Part shown: piece by piece, positions 47,573 to 59,153 of the stretch | Layout: every line of letters begins with the position of its first letter | How positions within the stretch are numbered: the stretch's first letter is position 1 | Program-made: the position numbers and the translations under genes | Notes under the pieces: generated by a model | Databases searched by the model: none | Seen by the model: the letters and a program-made list of their open reading frames with translations, nothing else | Told to the model about the DNA's origin: nothing | Assembly (NCBI GenBank): GCA_018969295.1 | Contig: JAGWYN010000009.1 | Location: forward strand, 1-64,000 | DNA from: Chloroflexota bacterium | GTDB lineage: Bacteria; Chloroflexota; Anaerolineae; Caldilineales; Caldilineaceae | Direction of reading: 5' to 3' | DNA length: 64,000 nucleotides

Positions 47573-50098
47573 TCATTCTTTCTCTTGTGCTGGGGTGGTC
47601 TGTGTCAGATAGGCTTGAATTTCTTCGACGGTGCTGAACTGCAGGGCGGTCTCGGCGATTCGGGTTGCGTCTGCGGTGTGCAGCTGGCGGATCTGGGCTT
47701 TGACGGCTGGGATAGCGGTGGCGGTCATGCTCAGCTCATCGAGCCCGAGGCCGACCAGCAGGGCGGTGGCGCGTGGGTCGCCGGCCAGTTCGCCGCAGAT
47801 TCCGACTGGGATGCCCTGAGCGTGTCCGGCCTGGGTCGTCTGGCGGATCGCGTGCAACACGGCTGGTTGGTAGGCGTTGACGAGCCCGGCGACTGCGGCG
47901 TTGCCCCGGTCGGCGGCCATGACGTACTGGGTCAGATCGTTGGTGCCGATGCTGAAAAAATCGACCAGTCGGGCCAACTGCGGGGCCAGCAGCACGGCGG
48001 CTGGGGTTTCGACCATGATTCCCCGCTGGATATCATCGTCGAAGGGAGATTGTTCGGTTTGAAGTTCGGCGCAGATTTCGTCGATCAGGGCGTCGACCAG
48101 CAGCAGTTCGTCCCAGGTGCTGACCATTGGAAACATGACGCGGATCGGAAACTGGGCCGCTGCGCGCAGAATGGCACGCAGCTGTGGGCGAAACAGTCCT
48201 GGGTGGTCTAGGCAGTAGCGCAGCCCGCGGTGGCCGAGGAAGGGATTTTGTTCGTGGGTATAGCGCAGATAGGGGAGCGGTTTATCGCCGCCGACATCGA
48301 GTGTGCGCACGATCAGCGGGCGGCCTTGGAGTCGGCGTGCGGCTTCCAGATAGGCTGCGAGCTGTTCTTCTTCGGAGGGGGGGGATTCGCGGTCCATGTA
48401 GAGGAATTCGGTGCGGAAGAGGCCGACGCCTTCGGCGCCGCTGGCCAGCGCCATGGCCAGGTCGCCGGGCAGGTTGATATTGGCGGCGACCTGGATGGTT
48501 TGTCTGTCCAGGGTGATGGCAGGGGCAAGGGCCTGTTGTTGGGCCACCTGGCGCTGTGCCAGCCATTCTGAGCGTCGTGCCAGGAGGCGGTCGCGCAGGG
48601 CAGGGTCGGGGGCGGGCCAGACCAGGCCGTTGTCGCCGTCGAGGGCGATCGTCTGGCCTTCTCGGATCGAGGCAGCTGCGGCAGCGCCGATCCCGGTGAC
48701 GGTTGGGATACCGAGCGAGCGGGCAAGGATGGCGCTGTGGCCGGTAGCACCTCCTTCGGCGGTGACGATGCCGAGCACCTGATCTGTGGGCAGGCGGGCC
48801 ACGTCGGAGGGTTTGAGTTCGGCAGCCACCAGGATGGCGGGTTCTGGGGGGGAAAAGAGTGGGCTCTCTGCGGGGAGGCCGACGAGCAGGCGCAGAACGC
48901 GCTGGCCGGCGTCGGCCACGTCATCGGCGCGGCGGGCCAGGTAGTCGTCTTCGAGTGCCCGGTAGCGTGCCACCATGCTGCGCAGTGTCCAGTTCCAGGC
49001 GCTGGCGGCGTCGATGCGGCGCAGTTCGATGGTTTCTTCGGCGCTTTGGATCAGATCGTTGTCGTGGATCATCAGGATTTGGGCGTCGAAGATGCCTGCC
49101 TCGGCTGCGCCGGCGCGTTGGCCCAGCTCGCTGCGCAGTGCGCGCAGCTGTTCGATGACGGTACCTACTGCTGAGCGCAATTTTTGTCGTTCGGCGGCTG
49201 GGTCGTCGATGGGCTGTTCTTCGAGGTCGAGGGCGGGCAGGTGCAGCCGGTAGGCGGGGCCGGAGGCGGTGCCGGCCGAGGCGGGCACGCCGGCAAAGCT
49301 GTCACCGCCGGCGGTGACGGCGGCAGCGGCGATAATTTCGAGTGGTTCGGTCACCTCGATCGGGTCGCCGAAGTTATCGAGGGCGAGATCTTCCAGTGCA
49401 GCCAGGGCGGCGGCTGCATCGGTGCCTGTCGCGCGGACGACGAGGAGATCCTCCCGGCGAACGCCGAGGGTGACGACCTGGTTGAGGCTGGTGGCGGGCA
49501 CGGTGCGGCCGTTGTGGGTCAGGGTGACTTGGGCGTCGTATTGGGCGGCGAGGCTGACCAGCCGTGCGGCAGGCCGTGCATGCAGCCCCAGCCGGTTGGG
49601 CACGATGATGGTCAGCTCGGCGTGGGCGGTGGGATCGGTTGTCTGCGTTTCTGGGGGCAGGGGGGGCAGGGAATGCTGCCAGGAAGCGAGCTGTTCGTGT
49701 TTGGCGGCCAGTGCGCCGTTGGCTTCGGCCAGGACCTGGGCCAGCGACCCACCGATGCGGGCGCGCACGGCGGCGGCCAAGGCGCCTTCGACCAGGGGGG
49801 CTGAGGCCAGATGGACCTGTTGGCGTTTATCGTCGGGCAAAAGATCGAGGGCTGTCTCGGCGCTCATGAGGGCGCTGCCCAGATCCATCAAGACGAGCAC
49901 CTCGGTGACCTCGTCTTGGCAGAGCAGTTGCTCGATGGCGGCGACGACCTTGGTGGGGTCGGTGCCGATCGGGGCCTCTGGCAGGTCGGTGCCGCCGGCG
50001 GCTGCCAGGGGGGTGCCACCTTGCACCATTTGGTTGACCAGTTCAAGGATTCCTTCGGCCAGTCGGGCGCTGTGGGTGACGAGGACCAGGCCGATCAT
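47573..50098 (-). CDS. dhaM: DhaM-HPr-Enzyme I fusion (PEP-driven phosphate donor for Dha kinase)
   Basis: The 841-residue protein chains a DhaM EIIA-like domain (1-130; phospho-His9 in LVTHSARLAEG), an HPr domain (about 160-250; His173 in GLHARPAARL) and a complete Enzyme I. The EI has active His in GGATGHSAILARSL, VGLFRTEFLYMDR, and the PEP-binding C-terminal barrel with GICGELAGDP. E. coli DhaM carries only a shortened EI, so this one can run the whole relay from PEP to DhaL by itself. The ATG overlaps the DhaL stop (ATGA). No other PTS gene is in the window. Confidence 0.95.
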   Translation of the reverse strand: MIGLVLVTHSARLAEGILELVNQMVQGGTPLAAAGGTDLPEAPIGTDPTKVVAAIEQLLCQDEVTEVLVLMDLGSALMSAETALDLLPDDKRQQVHLASAPLVEGALAAAVRARIGGSLAQVLAEANGALAAKHEQLASWQHSLPPLPPETQTTDPTAHAELTIIVPNRLGLHARPAARLVSLAAQYDAQVTLTHNGRTVPATSLNQVVTLGVRREDLLVVRATGTDAAAALAALEDLALDNFGDPIEVTEPLEIIAAAAVTAGGDSFAGVPASAGTASGPAYRLHLPALDLEEQPIDDPAAERQKLRSAVGTVIEQLRALRSELGQRAGAAEAGIFDAQILMIHDNDLIQSAEETIELRRIDAASAWNWTLRSMVARYRALEDDYLARRADDVADAGQRVLRLLVGLPAESPLFSPPEPAILVAAELKPSDVARLPTDQVLGIVTAEGGATGHSAILARSLGIPTVTGIGAAAAASIREGQTIALDGDNGLVWPAPDPALRDRLLARRSEWLAQRQVAQQQALAPAITLDRQTIQVAANINLPGDLAMALASGAEGVGLFRTEFLYMDRESPPSEEEQLAAYLEAARRLQGRPLIVRTLDVGGDKPLPYLRYTHEQNPFLGHRGLRYCLDHPGLFRPQLRAILRAAAQFPIRVMFPMVSTWDELLLVDALIDEICAELQTEQSPFDDDIQRGIMVETPAAVLLAPQLARLVDFFSIGTNDLTQYVMAADRGNAAVAGLVNAYQPAVLHAIRQTTQAGHAQGIPVGICGELAGDPRATALLVGLGLDELSMTATAIPAVKAQIRQLHTADATRIAETALQFSTVEEIQAYLTQTTPAQEKE

Positions 50099-50754
50099 GT
50101 GGGCTGGTCCTGTGTGGAGAGGGCGGCGTTGGACACTGTTTCTGAGAGGGAGCGGAGGAGGAGGTAGGTGGAGGTGGCGCCGGGGTCCTGGTGGCCGACG
50201 CTGCGTTCGCCCAGGTAGCTGGCGCGGCCTTTGCGGGCTTGCAGGGGGATGGTGGCGGCCATGGCCTGTTGGGCGGTGGCTGCGCAGCGGGTCAGTGCGG
50301 TCGTGAGGGGCTGTTCGGCGGCCAGGGCCTCGCGCAGCGTGGCCAGGGCGGGTGTCCAGGCATCGATCATGGTTTTGTCGCCCAGTTCAGCGCGGCCGCG
50401 CTGGACGATGCCATCGCGGCCGGCTTCGAGCACGGCGAGCAGGTCGGCGTCGTCGAGTGTGCTGCGGTCGCCGGCCACAGCGGCGGCTTTGAGAAAGAAA
50501 TTGCCGTAGAGCATTCCGCTGGCGCCGCCGACAGCGGACATCAGGGTCATGCCGGCGGTTTTGAAGAGAAGGCCGAGCGACTGGCTCGGCTGTGCGGCGA
50601 TTTTCTGGGCGACGGTGTTGAACCCACGGGCGATATTGACGCCATGGTCTGCGTCGCCGATGGCGGCATCTAGGTCGGTGAGGTAGGCTTTGTGTTCGTC
50701 GAGCAGCGTGGCTGCATGGTGTAGCCACGCTGTGATGGTTGCTGCGCTGATCAT
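50095..50754 (-). CDS. dhaL: Dihydroxyacetone kinase subunit DhaL (pair 2)
   Basis: A 219-residue subunit. LDAAIGDADHGVNIARGF carries the Asp cluster, and GTASGML-like and GDKTMIDAW motifs follow. The start at 50754 follows agaagg. It is adjacent to and overlaps the DhaM fusion, so it is the canonical acceptor of its phosphate. Confidence 0.93.
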   Translation of the reverse strand: MISAATITAWLHHAATLLDEHKAYLTDLDAAIGDADHGVNIARGFNTVAQKIAAQPSQSLGLLFKTAGMTLMSAVGGASGMLYGNFFLKAAAVAGDRSTLDDADLLAVLEAGRDGIVQRGRAELGDKTMIDAWTPALATLREALAAEQPLTTALTRCAATAQQAMAATIPLQARKGRASYLGERSVGHQDPGATSTYLLLRSLSETVSNAALSTQDQPT

Positions 50755-50770
50755 GTGGGCCTTCTTTCGG

Positions 50771-51844
50771 CTATACTCCCCAGCGCAGGGCTGGGGTTTT
50801 GACAGGGGCATCCCACAGACGCAGCATTTCGTCGTCGATGCGGGTCAGTGTGATCGAGCATCCCTGCATGTCCAGGGAGGTGATATAAGCGCCGACCAGG
50901 GTGCGTGCGATGTGGATCGAACGCTGCTGGCAGATGGCTGCCAGTTGGCGGTAGACCGTATAGAGTTCGGAGACAGGGGTTCCTCCCATGCTGTTGACCA
51001 GGGCGATCACGCGGTCTCCGGGCTGGAAGGGGGCGCTGGTCAGCCTTTGTTCGACCCAGCCGCCCGTCTCCGGGTCGAAGCTGCGCACGATGCGGGTATA
51101 GGGGGGGTCGTCGAGAATTTCGCAGGCGAGCAATGTAGTCACCTTGTCGGCGTCGATGATGGGGATACGGCGCTGGCCGGGTTCGCCGTGGATGCCGATA
51201 CCGATCTCGATCTCGTCGGGGCCGAGGTCGAAGGTCGGCTTGCCGGCGGCTGGGGTGATGCAGGAAGTGAGGGCCATTCCCATCGAGCGGGAGTGGAGCG
51301 CGACCTTTTGGGCCAGTTCGGCCACTGCGTGGAGGGGGTAGCCGGCCTCTGCTGCGGCGCCGGCGATCTTTTCCACGAGCAGGGTAGCGCCGACCCCGCG
51401 GCGTCCTGCGGTGTAGAGGCTGTCTTTGACAGCGACATCGTCGTCGACGAGCACGGTGCGTACGGGGATGCCGTCGCCGTGCAGGAGTTCGGCTGCGGTT
51501 TCGAAGCTGAGCAGATCGCCGGTGTAATTTTTGACAACGAGCAGCACGCCTGCGCCGCTGTGGACGGCCAGGCTGCAGGCGTACATCTGGTCGGGGGTGG
51601 GCGAGGTAAAGATTTCGCCGGGGCAGGCGCCGTCGAGCATGCCCATCCCGACAAAGCCACCGTGCAGCGGTTCATGTCCGCTGCCGCCGCCGGAGACAAG
51701 CGCGACCTTGGCTGGGACGGGTGCGTCTGTGCGCACGATAAATTTGGGTTCCGTGGAGATGCGCAGTTGGTCGGGGTAGGCCAGCGCCATTCCCTCCATC
51801 TGTTCTCGGATCACGGCGTCGGTCTCGTTGATCAATTTTTTCAT
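50771..51844 (-). CDS. dhaK: Dihydroxyacetone kinase subunit DhaK (pair 2)
   Basis: A 357-residue subunit with the canonical LVSGGGSGHEPLHGGFVGMG, NYTGDLLSFETA and GIGIHGEPGQRR (His for the hemiaminal). It phosphorylates dihydroxyacetone or a related ketose to the phosphate ester with DhaL. The start at 51844 was chosen because the long N-terminal frame upstream has no family similarity. Follows the ABC transporter genes after 74 bases. Confidence 0.95.
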   Translation of the reverse strand: MKKLINETDAVIREQMEGMALAYPDQLRISTEPKFIVRTDAPVPAKVALVSGGGSGHEPLHGGFVGMGMLDGACPGEIFTSPTPDQMYACSLAVHSGAGVLLVVKNYTGDLLSFETAAELLHGDGIPVRTVLVDDDVAVKDSLYTAGRRGVGATLLVEKIAGAAAEAGYPLHAVAELAQKVALHSRSMGMALTSCITPAAGKPTFDLGPDEIEIGIGIHGEPGQRRIPIIDADKVTTLLACEILDDPPYTRIVRSFDPETGGWVEQRLTSAPFQPGDRVIALVNSMGGTPVSELYTVYRQLAAICQQRSIHIARTLVGAYITSLDMQGCSITLTRIDDEMLRLWDAPVKTPALRWGV

Positions 51845-51917
51845 AGCGGCTCCGTCAGAAGGGTCTGCTGGCTTGCCGGCCGACTGGGGTCGGCAAACAT
51901 CGGGTAAGAAAGAGCGG

Positions 51918-53006
51918 TCAACAGGTGGTCTGCAAAGCGATATTGGGTTTGTGTCCGTCGGTACCGAACAGGGTGATTCGGTCGAGGGGCAGTTGTGCCC
52001 AGACCTCTTCGGCCAGGGTGTGTCCGATTTCGGGGGCAACCTTGGCTTTGAGGGAAAAGGGTCCGACGCGCAAGGTGACCAGGTACTGGCCGCCGACGAC
52101 AATGGCGCGGCTGGCGATTCGGGCGGGCACCGTATCGGGCTGTGCAGTGGGAAAAATGCGCACATGTTCTGGGCGGATACCCAAGGTCAGCGGGCTGCTG
52201 CTGGGGGTGGAGAGGCAGACGGGCTGGGCGAAGAGTGGGCTGCGGATGATTTCGGTGAGGTTGGCTTGGGCGAACCCTTCGATAAAATTCATGCCGGGGT
52301 TGCCCAGAAACCAGCCGCCGAACACATCGTTGGGGCGGTCGTACAATTCGCGCGGGGCTGCATATTGGACGATGCGTCCTTCTTTCATCAAAGCGATCTG
52401 GTCGGCCAGGGTCATGGCTTCGGTCTGGTCGTGGGTGACATAAAGAATTGTCTGGTTGAGGCGGGTAACCAGCTCTTTGAGGGCTCGTTTGAGCTGCAGT
52501 TTGGCGGAGATATCGACATTGGTGATTGGTTCGTCGAAGAGGATGATCTGGGGTTGGCGGGCGACGGCGCGAGCGACAGCCACTTTTTGGCGGGTTCCGT
52601 TGTCCAGATCTTCGATGTCTGCGTCGGCTGCGTGGCGCATTTCGAGCAAGTCGAGCACTTCTTCGGTGCGTCGTGTTCGTTCGGCTGGGCTCAGCTTTTC
52701 GGCGCGCAGGGGCAGTTCGATATTGGCGCGCACGTTGCTGCCGCGGTAGACGACCGGGTATTGGAAGACCATCCCGATCTTGCGTGCGTAGGTGGAGAGA
52801 TGGGTCACGCGTTGGGTGCCGAAGAAAATTTCGCCTTGGGTTGGGAGTTCCAGCCCGGCGATCATCCGCATGAGGGTTGTTTTGCCGCATCCAGAGGGTC
52901 CAAGCAGGCAGGTGGTGGTGCCTGCGGGAAACGTCAGGGTGAGGTCATCGACCGCCACTACGCTGCCGAACTGTTTGCGCAGATTTTCGACTCGAATATC
53001 AAGCAC
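51918..53006 (-). CDS. ABC importer ATP-binding protein with degenerate signature (GlpS-like)
   Basis: A 362-residue NBD with a C-terminal regulatory beta domain. Walker A GPSGCGKT (36-43), Walker B IILFDEP with the catalytic Glu159, and H-loop His192 are intact. The signature is degenerate: LDNGTRQ (134-140) instead of LSGGQ. It lies four bases from its partner ATPase, and the pair complement each other. Two different ATPases, two permeases and a small membrane protein match the layout of the rhizobial glycerol importer GlpSTPQUV. Confidence 0.9.
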   Translation of the reverse strand: MLDIRVENLRKQFGSVVAVDDLTLTFPAGTTTCLLGPSGCGKTTLMRMIAGLELPTQGEIFFGTQRVTHLSTYARKIGMVFQYPVVYRGSNVRANIELPLRAEKLSPAERTRRTEEVLDLLEMRHAADADIEDLDNGTRQKVAVARAVARQPQIILFDEPITNVDISAKLQLKRALKELVTRLNQTILYVTHDQTEAMTLADQIALMKEGRIVQYAAPRELYDRPNDVFGGWFLGNPGMNFIEGFAQANLTEIIRSPLFAQPVCLSTPSSSPLTLGIRPEHVRIFPTAQPDTVPARIASRAIVVGGQYLVTLRVGPFSLKAKVAPEIGHTLAEEVWAQLPLDRITLFGTDGHKPNIALQTTC

Positions 53007-53009
53007 GGT

Positions 53010-54134
53010 TTACTCCGATCCGGTGCAGACGCCGATCCGGCGGCCCTGTTGAAAAACGATCAGCTGTTGTGGCTGCATGCTGATGGTGACGGACTGGTCG
53101 ATATCGACGTGCTGCTGGGTCTGGTCGTCGCTGCGCAGCACGGTGGTCAGCTGCACGCCTTGGGCGTCGAGATAGAGGATCTCTTCGCCGCCCAGATCTT
53201 CGCGCAGGAGGACCCTGGCCTGGCAGGTCAGGGCGCCTGGGGTGGTGCCGATGCGGATCTGTTCTGGGCGGACACCGATCTGGACCTGGGGGGTGGGTCC
53301 GTTGGGCTGGCCAGAAAAGCCGGCGCGAAATGCGGGGGTTTCGATGAACTGGTGGCTGCCCTGCGTGGAGAGGGTGCCGTCGATCAGGTTGGCTTGGGGG
53401 AAGGCGACGGACTGCAGGGTTTGGGTGCGTTGTGGGGCGGTGTACAACGTTTCTGGGGGGCCGTTCTCGATAATTTCGCCGCCATCCAGCACTGCTATCT
53501 GGCTGGCGAGCATGAGCGATTCCACGGCGTCTGAGGTTGTGTAGACAAAGGTGACGTTGAGCATCTCTTGGGTGCGTTTGAGGTCGTCGATCAGCCGTTC
53601 GCGCAGTTTGAAATCGAGGCCGACCAGTGGGTCGTCGAGCACATAGAGATCGGTGCGTTTGATGAGTCCGCGTGCGATGGCGACGCGTTGTTTTTGGCCG
53701 CCGCTCAACTGGTCGGGTTTGCGGTCGAGGAGCGATTGGATCCCGAGCAGTCCGGCGACGCGCTGCACTTCGGGTTCGACTTCGTTTTTGGGCACGCGTG
53801 CCAGGTGGAGGGGGTAGGCAATGTTCTGGTGGACGGTGAAATGGGGGTAGAGGGCGAAGGATTGGGGGACGTAGCCGATGTTGCGTTCTCCGGGGGAGAG
53901 GTGGGTGACATCGGTATTGCGCAGGAAGATGTTGCCCTGGTCGGGGGACTCCAGCCCGGTCAGCAGCCGTACGAGCACGGATTTGCCGGAGGCGGGCAAT
54001 CCGAAGACGACCATGAACTCGCCGGCCGGCACGCTCAGGTGCAGGTTGTGCAGAACTTGTTTGCGTCCGTAACGTTTGGCGAGGTTGTTCAGCTCAATTG
54101 CAGTCATGCCAGTGTCGTTCCTGTTGGGGGCCAT
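53010..54134 (-). CDS. ABC importer ATP-binding protein lacking catalytic Glu and H-loop His (GlpT-like)
   Basis: A 374-residue NBD. Walker A GLPASGKS (45-52) and the signature LSGGQ (142-146) are canonical, but Walker B ends VLDDP with Asp167 in place of the catalytic Glu, and the H-loop reads YTTSD with Ser200 in place of His. The start codon overlaps the stop of the small membrane protein (ATGA). With its partner it would make one consensus and one degenerate ATP site. Confidence 0.9.
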   Translation of the reverse strand: MAPNRNDTGMTAIELNNLAKRYGRKQVLHNLHLSVPAGEFMVVFGLPASGKSVLVRLLTGLESPDQGNIFLRNTDVTHLSPGERNIGYVPQSFALYPHFTVHQNIAYPLHLARVPKNEVEPEVQRVAGLLGIQSLLDRKPDQLSGGQKQRVAIARGLIKRTDLYVLDDPLVGLDFKLRERLIDDLKRTQEMLNVTFVYTTSDAVESLMLASQIAVLDGGEIIENGPPETLYTAPQRTQTLQSVAFPQANLIDGTLSTQGSHQFIETPAFRAGFSGQPNGPTPQVQIGVRPEQIRIGTTPGALTCQARVLLREDLGGEEILYLDAQGVQLTTVLRSDDQTQQHVDIDQSVTISMQPQQLIVFQQGRRIGVCTGSE

Positions 54135-54421
54135 CAGCGGCCCAGCGAAGCCAGCCAGGGGGCCAGCGCGATACTCACGGCGAAGATGACAATCACGAGA
54201 AAAACGAACCAGACATACAGCAACGCCGATCGTCGGGCATTGGCGGTGGCTGGGATATTGCCGACGGCGATCTGGCTGATGGCAGAGGCGACCAGCGAGA
54301 CCAGGCCGACCCTGTACAGCTCCATGCTGATCTGTTGTCCGATCAGGACAATGCTGGCGAGCATCCAGAGGACCAGGATCAGCTGCAGCGTTGCAGCAAA
54401 GGGGGGTTTGTGGCTTTGCAT
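54134..54421 (-). CDS. Small membrane protein of the polyol importer (GlpU position)
   Basis: A 95-residue protein with about three hydrophobic segments (roughly 8-29, 36-54 and 65-88). It sits exactly where rhizobial glycerol importers encode the small protein GlpU, between permeases and ATPases, but I do not see clear sequence identity to that family. It overlaps the following ATPase gene (ATGA) and starts one base after the MalG-type stop. Probably an accessory subunit. Confidence 0.75.
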   Translation of the reverse strand: MQSHKPPFAATLQLILVLWMLASIVLIGQQISMELYRVGLVSLVASAISQIAVGNIPATANARRSALLYVWFVFLVIVIFAVSIALAPWLASLGR

Positions 54422-54422
54422 A

Positions 54423-55256
54423 TTACACCTCCCCGCGCACGGTTCCGAACGTCATCCCGACCAGGAGATACTTTTGGAAGAAAAAGATCATCAAGGTAGG
54501 GAGCAGCACATAGCCGGTAGAGAGGGAGGCGACGAAGGCCCAGTCGACATTGCCGCCGGAGTCGGTCAGACCGACGGCCAGTGCGTAGGGGATCATCTGT
54601 GTGCCGGGTCCGCCCAGGATAAAATTGAGCAGGAACTCGTTCCAGACGAAGATCAGATTAAAAATGAAAGCGGCGATCAAGCCGGGGCGCACTTGGGGCA
54701 GCACCACGCGAAACATAACGTGCAGCCGGGAGGCGCCGTTGACAAAACCGGTTTCGTCGTAGCGTGGGGAGACGCCGTCGATGAACCCTTTGAGGATCCA
54801 GAGGGAGAAGGGGATACTGAACATGGTATAGAGCATCAGGACACCGAACTGATTGCGCCACTGGAACGCGTTGTACATCTGGAAGATTGGGACGACGAAG
54901 GCTGCGGCGGGCACCATGCGTGTAGAGAGGATCAAAAACATCAAAAAATTGGTGGCGCGAAATTTGTAGCGGGAGAGGGTGTAGGCGGCCAGAAACGAGA
55001 CTACGAGTGCGAGTGTCACAGAGAGGATCGACAAAAAGAGGCTGTTGATAAAATAGGGGATGGTATTGGGGCGGGTCAGCATGGAGACGATGTTGTCCAG
55101 GGTTGGCTGGAAGAGAAACTGGGGGGGGACCGCCAGGATATCGTCGGGTGTTTTGAAAGACGCCATCAGGATCCAGAAGACGGGCAGAAAAAAGAGCAAT
55201 GCCACCAGCCAGAGGAGCGAGTAGTAGAAAGCGATGCGGGTGCGTGACGGTTGCAT
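54423..55256 (-). CDS. ABC importer permease (MalG/GlpQ type)
   Basis: A 277-residue permease with about six membrane segments. The EAA loop reads YDETGFVNGASRLHVMFRVVLPQ. It is spaced one base from the next gene and starts directly before the stop of the MalF-type gene, showing tight coupling. It would form the channel together with that partner for a polyol or sugar. Confidence 0.92.
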   Translation of the reverse strand: MQPSRTRIAFYYSLLWLVALLFFLPVFWILMASFKTPDDILAVPPQFLFQPTLDNIVSMLTRPNTIPYFINSLFLSILSVTLALVVSFLAAYTLSRYKFRATNFLMFLILSTRMVPAAAFVVPIFQMYNAFQWRNQFGVLMLYTMFSIPFSLWILKGFIDGVSPRYDETGFVNGASRLHVMFRVVLPQVRPGLIAAFIFNLIFVWNEFLLNFILGGPGTQMIPYALAVGLTDSGGNVDWAFVASLSTGYVLLPTLMIFFFQKYLLVGMTFGTVRGEV

Positions 55257-55257
55257 G

Positions 55258-56214
<957 letters not shown>

Positions 56215-56293
56215 GCGGTCCCTTCGCTTCGCTACAAAGAGAGGGTGCTGCCGGGGAGCGGGCATGCTTCCCGGCAGCGAAAAAGGGTGCAGG

Positions 56294-57826
<1,533 letters not shown>

Positions 57827-57951
57827 TTGGGTTCTCCTATGAACGAAGTGGACAGTCCTTTATTGCTCTGCGCCGTTTGACCAAGGTCATCGTCGCGTGG
57901 AACACAAATTACGGAAGGCAAACCATGGAAGAACGCGAATTTGGAATATAA

Positions 57952-57979
57952 AAATTGGGGGCGTTGGGACAACGCCCCC
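57952..57979 (-). terminator. Intrinsic terminator of the SDR gene
   Basis: GGGGGCGTT pairs with AACGCCCCC around a five-base loop and, on the minus strand, is followed by aattttt. It lies ten bases past the stop of the SDR gene, so the SDR is separate from the operon starting at 57826, which must have its own promoter in the 119 bases between. Confidence 0.8.
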
Positions 57980-57989
57980 AGATACTTTG

Positions 57990-58760
57990 CTACAGTGCGG
58001 TGTACCCGCCGTCGATCAGGATTGTCTCGCCGGTGATCAGGTCGGAGGCCGACGAGGCGAGGAAAAGAATCAGGTCGGCCACTTCGACGGGCTGGCCGAA
58101 GCGCCGCAGCGGGATTTTGGCCAGCATCGGCTCGGCCTTGGCTGGGTCTCCCCAGACCTGTGTGCCCATGGGAGTGAGGATGACGGTAGGCGCGACCGCG
58201 TTCACCTGGAGGTTGTGTGGCCCCCATTCGAGCGCCATGACCTTGGTCAGCATGTTGAGCCCGCCCTTGGAGGCTGCATAGGCCGCGTGGCTGTCGAGGG
58301 CGATTACACCGGCCTGGGAGGAGACATTGATGATCTTGCCGCTGCGCTGTGCGATCATTGCCGGAGCAAGCGCCTGGGCCAGCAGATAGGGTGCACGCAG
58401 GTTGACCGCCAACGTCTCTTCCCAGTCTGCCAGATTGGCTTCCAAGATGGGAGCAACCCGGGCGATTCCAGCGTTGTTGACGAGGATGTCGACGGTTCCA
58501 AAGGCGGCCAGCGCCGCCTGAGCAGCATGCACGGGGCCGTCGACGCTGCGCATATCCGCTTCGAGGACGATGCAGCGTCGCCCTGTGGCCTCGATCTGGG
58601 CGGCAGTAGACTGGAGTCCGGCGAGATCGCGACCGACAATGGCTACGTCGGCGCCAGCCTGAGCCAATACAACTGCTGTCTCGGCACCGATCCCTTTTGA
58701 CCCACCGGTCACCAACGCGCGTTTGCCGGTGACTGCGAAACGTTCAAGCGGATTGGTCAT
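57990..58760 (-). CDS. Short-chain dehydrogenase/reductase
   Basis: A 256-residue SDR. TGGSKGIGAETA is the cofactor motif, NNAGIARV follows, and VSSQAGVIALDSHAAYAASK carries the Ser, Tyr and Lys. The start at 58760 follows ggtgaagag. It resembles polyol or sugar dehydrogenases in general. It is divergent from the truncated TetR gene and may be under its control. A terminator ends it before the importer operon. Confidence 0.9.
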   Translation of the reverse strand: MTNPLERFAVTGKRALVTGGSKGIGAETAVVLAQAGADVAIVGRDLAGLQSTAAQIEATGRRCIVLEADMRSVDGPVHAAQAALAAFGTVDILVNNAGIARVAPILEANLADWEETLAVNLRAPYLLAQALAPAMIAQRSGKIINVSSQAGVIALDSHAAYAASKGGLNMLTKVMALEWGPHNLQVNAVAPTVILTPMGTQVWGDPAKAEPMLAKIPLRRFGQPVEVADLILFLASSASDLITGETILIDGGYTAL

Positions 58761-59153
58761 CTCTTCACCTCTTGGAGCTTGTTGGTATACGCGCTGTGTG
58801 AAGTTTACCTGCTGTGAACTCTGGAGGGAACAAACCTTTTTCTGGTGAGGCATTCCTGCCTACGTCGATGGAACCCTCACATCGGTCGGCCAAGTTGTTT
58901 GGGGGCCAGATACAGTGCAGGGGTCAAAACAGCGCTGTCCGATCCACCATTCAAGCGAACAATGTTGCCGAGCAAGCAGGTTTTTTTACACAGACAAGCG
59001 CTAGAATAGCACAGTCTGCTCCAGCTGTCAACTAAATTTGGAATGCAAAAGTCCTTGACAGGGAGCGTCTCCGCTGGCATATTTACGTATCTTGTGGTAT
59101 TTTTTTGAAAAATCTACCCATTGCCAAATTAAAATACCCATTGGCACCAAACT
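58761..59153. promoter_or_regulatory. Divergent control region with TetR operator-like repeats
   Basis: This 393-base gap between SDR and TetR contains, in its right part (59060-59153), the block duplicated at the window start. TACCCATTGCCA (59115-59126) and TACCCATTGGCA (59135-59146) repeat at a 20-base offset, and TGCCAA / TTGGCA also form an inverted pair across 13 bases. This lies 8-40 bases ahead of the TetR start and is a good autorepression site. The left part holds no gene that I can see. Confidence 0.55.
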
